From an uncultured Actinomyces sp. (GTDB taxonomy: Bacteria > Actinomycetota > Actinomycetes > Actinomycetales > Actinomycetaceae): a stretch of 64,000 nucleotides of DNA. Shown here piece by piece: positions 60,463 to 64,000 of the stretch. Position numbers and translations under genes: made by a program. Each line of letters starts with the position of its first letter. Position 1 is the stretch's first letter. The DNA lies in the NCBI GenBank assembly GCA_900545825.1, contig URAS01000004.1, forward strand, positions 62,001 through 126,000, written 5' to 3'. The notes under the pieces were generated by a model, which saw nothing but the letters and a program-made list of their open reading frames with translations, had not been told where the DNA came from and searched no databases.

Positions 60463-62085
60463 ATGACCCCGACATCCCGTCCCGCGTGGCGACGCCGCGC
60501 CACCGTCACCGCTGCGACGCTAAGCCTCGCGGCCGCCGGCCTCATCGCCACGCAGCCCGCGATCGCCCTCGCCGAGACGCCGACGGACTCCCCCACCGAC
60601 CTCGTCATGACGATCGGTGCGACCCAGGCCGACCGCATGTTCGCGTGGTACACGACCACCAACGCCGCCCAGTACCTGCAATACGCCGAGGGCTCTGGCC
60701 CGCTCGGCGCGCAGGCGACGACGGTGGAAACGACGTCCGACGGCACGACCTCGTCCGGCGAGTTCAACCACCGCGCGACGGTGACCGGCCTCAAGCCGAG
60801 CACGACCTACACCTACCGCGTCGGCTCCGACGCCACCGGCTGGTCGGACGCGCACACGTTCACCACGCCGTCGACCTCACCGGATTATTCGTTCCTGTTC
60901 TTCGGCGACCCGCAGGTCGGAGCCTCCGGGAACCTCCCCCACGACGAGGCCGGCTGGATCGACACGATCACCGTCGGCCTCCAGGCATTCCCCCAGACCG
61001 AGATGCTGTTCTCCGCGGGAGACCAGGTGCAGCACGCCCCCAACGAGGACGAATACGCGGCCTTCCTCGCCCCGAAACAACTGCGGGAGATCCCCCTCGT
61101 CCCCATCAACGGGAACCACGACGTCGGCTCGCCCGCTTACAATCAGCACTTCACGGTGCCGAACTTCGACCCGAACGCGGGCGCGGCGGTGAAGGAAGGG
61201 ACCTCGGGCGGCGACTACTACTTCGTCTACAAAGACACGCTCTACGTCGTCCTCAACTCCAACTCACGCGACTATGCATCGCACAACGCGTTTATGGAAA
61301 AGGCGATTGCCCAGTACGGCGACAAGGTCAAGTGGCGGATCCTCGCGTTCCACCACTCGATTTACTCCGTCGCCTCGCACGTCTATGACGACGACATCAT
61401 CGACCGGCGCGAGCAGATGCCGGCGAAAATCTCCGAGCTCGGTTTCGACGCCGTCCTCATGGGGCATGACCACTCGTACACGAGGTCGTACCTCATTTCG
61501 GCGGGCAAGCGCGCCGACATGTCCGAGGCCCAAGGCGCAAAGGACGTGTTCGCGAAGAAGGGCGACGTCCTTTACTTGACGGCAAACTCCGCGTCGGGCT
61601 CGAAATACTACGCGATCAAGGACCCAACGGCGTGGTATGCGTCGGTCATCAACCAGGAAAAGGTCCGCAACTACACGGATATCGAGGTGCGTGACTGCAC
61701 CCTGACTATGACGACCCTGCGCTCCGAAGCCCACGGCGACGCCCAGCCAGTCAACAGCGTCGTCGACCAGGTTACGCTGCACTCGTCCGCCGACCGTTGT
61801 CAGCCGGTTCCACCCAAGCCCGGCGAGGACGGCCAGGGCGGCGACACCGCCCCGAAGTCGCACGACCCGAGCGATGGCACCACCGACCCGGGAGCGACGA
61901 AGCGGCCGACCACCACCGGCGATACGGCCGCCCCGCACAACCAGCCCCAGGCCGCCGGTGGCCACGCGAAGCGCTCCGGGGGCCTCGCATCGACGGGCAG
62001 CATCGCCGCCCCGATGGCCGCCCTGTCCCTGATGACGGTGGTCGCCGGCGGCTCCGTCCTCACCCTGAGGCGCCGCCGCAGCTAG
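60463..62085 (+). CDS. Wall-anchored purple-acid-phosphatase-like metallophosphoesterase
   Basis: A 540-residue exported enzyme. AGGAGG is four bases before the ATG at 60463; the ATG three bases earlier is too close. A signal peptide covers about 1-38. An Fn3-like N-domain (about 45-135) with TVTGLKPSTTYTYRVG precedes the metallophosphoesterase domain: FFGDPQVG near 145, SAGDQVQH near 186, NGNHDVG near 216, AFHHSIYS near 304 and MGHDHSYTR near 343. After a Pro/Gly/Thr wall-spanning region come LASTG (508-512), a hydrophobic helix and RRRRS. It probably releases phosphate from extracellular esters; the anchor motif is a non-canonical sortase signal. Confidence 0.92.
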   Translation: MTPTSRPAWRRRATVTAATLSLAAAGLIATQPAIALAETPTDSPTDLVMTIGATQADRMFAWYTTTNAAQYLQYAEGSGPLGAQATTVETTSDGTTSSGEFNHRATVTGLKPSTTYTYRVGSDATGWSDAHTFTTPSTSPDYSFLFFGDPQVGASGNLPHDEAGWIDTITVGLQAFPQTEMLFSAGDQVQHAPNEDEYAAFLAPKQLREIPLVPINGNHDVGSPAYNQHFTVPNFDPNAGAAVKEGTSGGDYYFVYKDTLYVVLNSNSRDYASHNAFMEKAIAQYGDKVKWRILAFHHSIYSVASHVYDDDIIDRREQMPAKISELGFDAVLMGHDHSYTRSYLISAGKRADMSEAQGAKDVFAKKGDVLYLTANSASGSKYYAIKDPTAWYASVINQEKVRNYTDIEVRDCTLTMTTLRSEAHGDAQPVNSVVDQVTLHSSADRCQPVPPKPGEDGQGGDTAPKSHDPSDGTTDPGATKRPTTTGDTAAPHNQPQAAGGHAKRSGGLASTGSIAAPMAALSLMTVVAGGSVLTLRRRRS

Positions 62086-62099
62086 TCGGCTCCCCACCG

Positions 62100-62816
62100 A
62101 TGACGAGCATCCTCTCGCGTTCGCCGATTCGGCGCGTGGGATACGCCCTCGCCGTCGCCGCGCTGGTCGAGGCGGCGGCGAGCGGCTGTGCCCCGGGCGA
62201 TTCGGCAGGCCCCACAGAAACCGCCACGCCCACGCACCAGGCGACCGCCACGCTCGCGCCGGCAGAGTCCGGTGCGGCCCCAAGCTCCTCCCCCAGCCCC
62301 GGGGCGACCGTCGCCGCCACCGTGCCGACGCCCGCACCACGCGTCCCCGCGGACACCCGCGTCATCGCGCTGGCGTCTGGCGCCGAGTCGGCGCCGGACG
62401 GGGCGGCCGTCCGATCCGCCCTCACCGCGCGGCTGGCTAGCGCCCACCTGGATTGGCGCGAGGTCGCCGTCGGCCACGAATACAACGAGGTCGAGCGTGC
62501 CCTCACCGACGCTCCCGACCTGGTGGTCATCGTCGGCACCCGCCTGGACGGGCCGGTCGACATCCTCTCGGCGTCGTGGCTCGACCAGAGAATCATCATC
62601 CTGGGCAGCGAAATTGCCGAGCCCACCGACAACGTGTCGTCCGTCATCTGGCCCGGGGCCGAGGACCGCGCCGCCCTCGAGGGCGACCGGCTGGCCTTCA
62701 CGAACGCCGCCACGTGGGCAGGCGACGCCGTCGACGTCGCCCTCGCCGCCTATCTGGCCGGCACGCCGTCACGGATCTACCGGCTGGGTCCCACCCGGAC
62801 CAGCACTAACGGTTAA
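62100..62816 (+). CDS. Lipoprotein of unknown function
   Basis: A 238-residue protein starting at the ATG at 62100, 14 nt after the phosphatase gene. A signal peptide ends AAASGC with lipidated C30. A Thr/Ala/Ser/Pro linker runs to about 80, then an alpha/beta domain with VIALASGAE, LVVIVGTRLDG and RIIILGSEIAEPTDN, similar in rhythm to periplasmic-binding proteins of the BMP or LacI type but only about half their length. The upstream frame to 61797 is shadow of the phosphatase gene. Probably co-transcribed with it. Confidence 0.75.
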   Translation: MTSILSRSPIRRVGYALAVAALVEAAASGCAPGDSAGPTETATPTHQATATLAPAESGAAPSSSPSPGATVAATVPTPAPRVPADTRVIALASGAESAPDGAAVRSALTARLASAHLDWREVAVGHEYNEVERALTDAPDLVVIVGTRLDGPVDILSASWLDQRIIILGSEIAEPTDNVSSVIWPGAEDRAALEGDRLAFTNAATWAGDAVDVALAAYLAGTPSRIYRLGPTRTSTNG

Positions 62817-62841
62817 ACGCCCTCATTATGCACCAGCACGA

Positions 62842-62879
62842 ACGCGGCGCGGGACCACCACTCAGGTCCCGCGCCGCGT
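62842..62879. terminator. Bidirectional hairpin between the lipoprotein and solute-binding genes
   Basis: ACGCGGCGCGGGACC and its perfect complement around eight bases, between converging genes. Confidence 0.8.
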
Positions 62880-62892
62880 CGCCGCATGTCGA

Positions 62893-64000
62893 CTACTTCA
62901 TGCCGATGGATTTTCGCATCGTCTCGTCGACCCGCTTGTTCGCGTTATCGAGCGCATCGACGCTGCCACCGGACATGACCTCGTCCATCACCGGCTGCAT
63001 GATCGTCACCAGCTGCGCCCACCGGTCACTCACCGGCGACGTCGTCCCCGACTTCTCGGTGATGTGCGTCGAGAACGCCGTGGCGTCGAACCCGTTCTTC
63101 TCGAACGCGGCAACGGCACGCTGCGACGACTCGCTGATAGCCGGGAAAACCACGGCATAGTCGGCGACCTTGTTCTGGCACTTCGCGGAGGCCAGGTATT
63201 TGACGAACTTCCAGGCCTCTTCCGGATGCGGCGTCCCCTTATAGATCGAGTCGCCCACCGAGTTGACCACCGACCCCCGCTTGCCCAGCGGCCCGATCGG
63301 CGTCGGCATGACCTGCACCTTCGACGAGGACGTCTTGAGGTTGTTCGCATTCCACGACCCCTCAAGCAGGGTCGCGTACGCGCCCGCCTTGAACGAATCG
63401 ACCGAGCCAACACCCGACGTGGCCTGCGCCAGCGTCGGCATATAGCCCTTCTCGATCATCGAGTAATACCACTGGATCGTCTGCTTAAACCGCGGATCCG
63501 AGTAGTTCCACTTGACGCCCCACGGGTTCTTGTCCGCGTAGTCCCAGCCGGTCGACAGCGCGAAGGCCGACCACTGGGTCTGCCCGTAGCCGCCGCCCGA
63601 GTCGTTAAAGCCCAGGCCATAAGTGTCGACGTGGTTCTTGTCGAAGCCCGGCTCGTCACCACGCACGCCGTTCTTGTCGACGGTCATGTGGGCGACGAAC
63701 TTCTCGAACGTCCCGCCGTCAGTGGGATTCCACGTGAGCTTCCACAGGTCGTCCTTCGTGTACCCGGCCTCCTTGACCTTGTCGACGTCGTAGTAGATGC
63801 CCTCGGAATCCCAGTCCTTCGGCAGCCCATACACACCGCCGTCGGGGGCCTTCCACAGGTCGGCCAACCCGGGCTCGTACTGCTTGAGGTCCAGCTTGTC
63901 GCGCTCAATATACGGCTTGAGATCGAGCAGCTGGCCGTACCCCATGAACTTGCCGAACTGCGACGTGTGGTCGATGAACACGTCGGGCGCGGCCTCGGCC
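62893..64000 (-). CDS. Extracellular sugar-binding protein of an ABC transporter (N-terminus outside window)
   Basis: The last 369 residues of a family-1 solute-binding protein; the frame continues across the right edge. Typical blocks are APDVFIDH near the cut end, LLDLKPYIERD, YGLPKDWDSEGIYYDVDKVK, KAGAYATLLEGSWNA, and the C-terminal HPEEAWKFVKYLAS with VVFPAISESSQ. It binds an oligosaccharide or glycerol-phosphate-type ligand; the specific one cannot be told. Partner permeases should lie beyond 64000. Confidence 0.93.
   Translation of the reverse strand, partial: AEAAPDVFIDHTSQFGKFMGYGQLLDLKPYIERDKLDLKQYEPGLADLWKAPDGGVYGLPKDWDSEGIYYDVDKVKEAGYTKDDLWKLTWNPTDGGTFEKFVAHMTVDKNGVRGDEPGFDKNHVDTYGLGFNDSGGGYGQTQWSAFALSTGWDYADKNPWGVKWNYSDPRFKQTIQWYYSMIEKGYMPTLAQATSGVGSVDSFKAGAYATLLEGSWNANNLKTSSSKVQVMPTPIGPLGKRGSVVNSVGDSIYKGTPHPEEAWKFVKYLASAKCQNKVADYAVVFPAISESSQRAVAAFEKNGFDATAFSTHITEKSGTTSPVSDRWAQLVTIMQPVMDEVMSGGSVDALDNANKRVDETMRKSIGMK

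Noticed and set aside
1..64000. CRISPR array or cas genes
   Set aside because: No regularly spaced direct repeats of 24-40 bases and no Cas-like protein were seen; the repeats found are hairpins or coiled-coil codon repeats.

Overview
The window is about 64 kb of high-GC DNA (roughly 65% G+C by eye) from an actinobacterium. I would place it near the Actinomycetaceae. Supporting points are an UPF0182 protein, DUF3039, DUF2017 and DUF6318 proteins, a PdtaS-type kinase, an HRDC-tailed UvrD2, LPXTG-like surface proteins, and gene orders shared with Mycobacterium (UPF0182-PDZ protease-metalloprotease-ThiF-like-uvrD2-nudC; pncB-clpS-DUF2017-murI-MBL-rph-rdgB). The strand switches often. Most gene clusters end in strong hairpins, and many starts look leaderless, with a TANNNT box 6-7 nt before the start codon.

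Layout. 1-7.75 kb, minus strand: five consecutive AGCS sodium:alanine/glycine symporter paralogs (the first cut by the window edge), with a fumarylacetoacetase-fold protein lacking its catalytic residues inserted among them. 7.9-12.8 kb, plus: DUF3516 SF2 helicase, YggS, a lipoprotein polysaccharide deacetylase. 12.95-14.8 kb: ilvD. 14.97-17.2 kb, minus: two exported proteins of unusual composition and a GNAT. 17.4-20.3 kb, minus: a nucleoside-salvage operon (two nucleoside hydrolases, ribokinase). 20.5-24.3 kb, minus: ilvE, leuB, PdtaS-like kinase. 24.4-27.1 kb, plus: DUF2505, a membrane-associated protein, thyA, folA. 27.1-30.6 kb: TetR regulator divergent from a YhgE/Pip membrane protein across two abutting palindromes.

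30.8 kb: initiator tRNA. 31-34.8 kb: ABC permease and ATPase divergent from a LuxR-type two-component pair. 34.8-45.5 kb: UPF0182, PPA1309-like, YlbL-like protease, zincin, ThiF-like, uvrD2, nudC. 45.6-49.5 kb: rph-rdgB (plus) converging on clpS-DUF2017-murI-MBL (minus). 49.6-53.6 kb: pncB, a DEAH helicase coupled to DUF3039, HU. 54.0-54.4 kb: tmRNA.

The region after tmRNA is more accessory: an orphan gene, DJ-1/PfpI, a class I glutamine amidotransferase, an IS3 OrfA remnant, an 879-residue coiled-coil/CAP surface protein ending in a sortase-like signal, a basic/acidic pair of small overlapping genes, a wall-anchored purple-acid-phosphatase-like enzyme, a lipoprotein, and a truncated sugar-binding protein at the right edge.

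Functionally the window combines amino-acid uptake (AGCS) and branched-chain synthesis (ilvD, ilvE, leuB), nucleoside salvage and dTMP/folate metabolism, envelope modification (deacetylase, murI, YhgE, surface anchors), NAD metabolism (pncB, nudC), and proteolysis and ribosome rescue (clpS, YlbL, tmRNA). No single obvious defence or mobile system is present. The most unusual items are the AGCS array with its embedded pseudoenzyme, the leaderless-start code (in two cases using the upstream TAG stop as part of the -10 box), the twin operators of the TetR/YhgE pair, and the coiled-coil/CAP surface protein.
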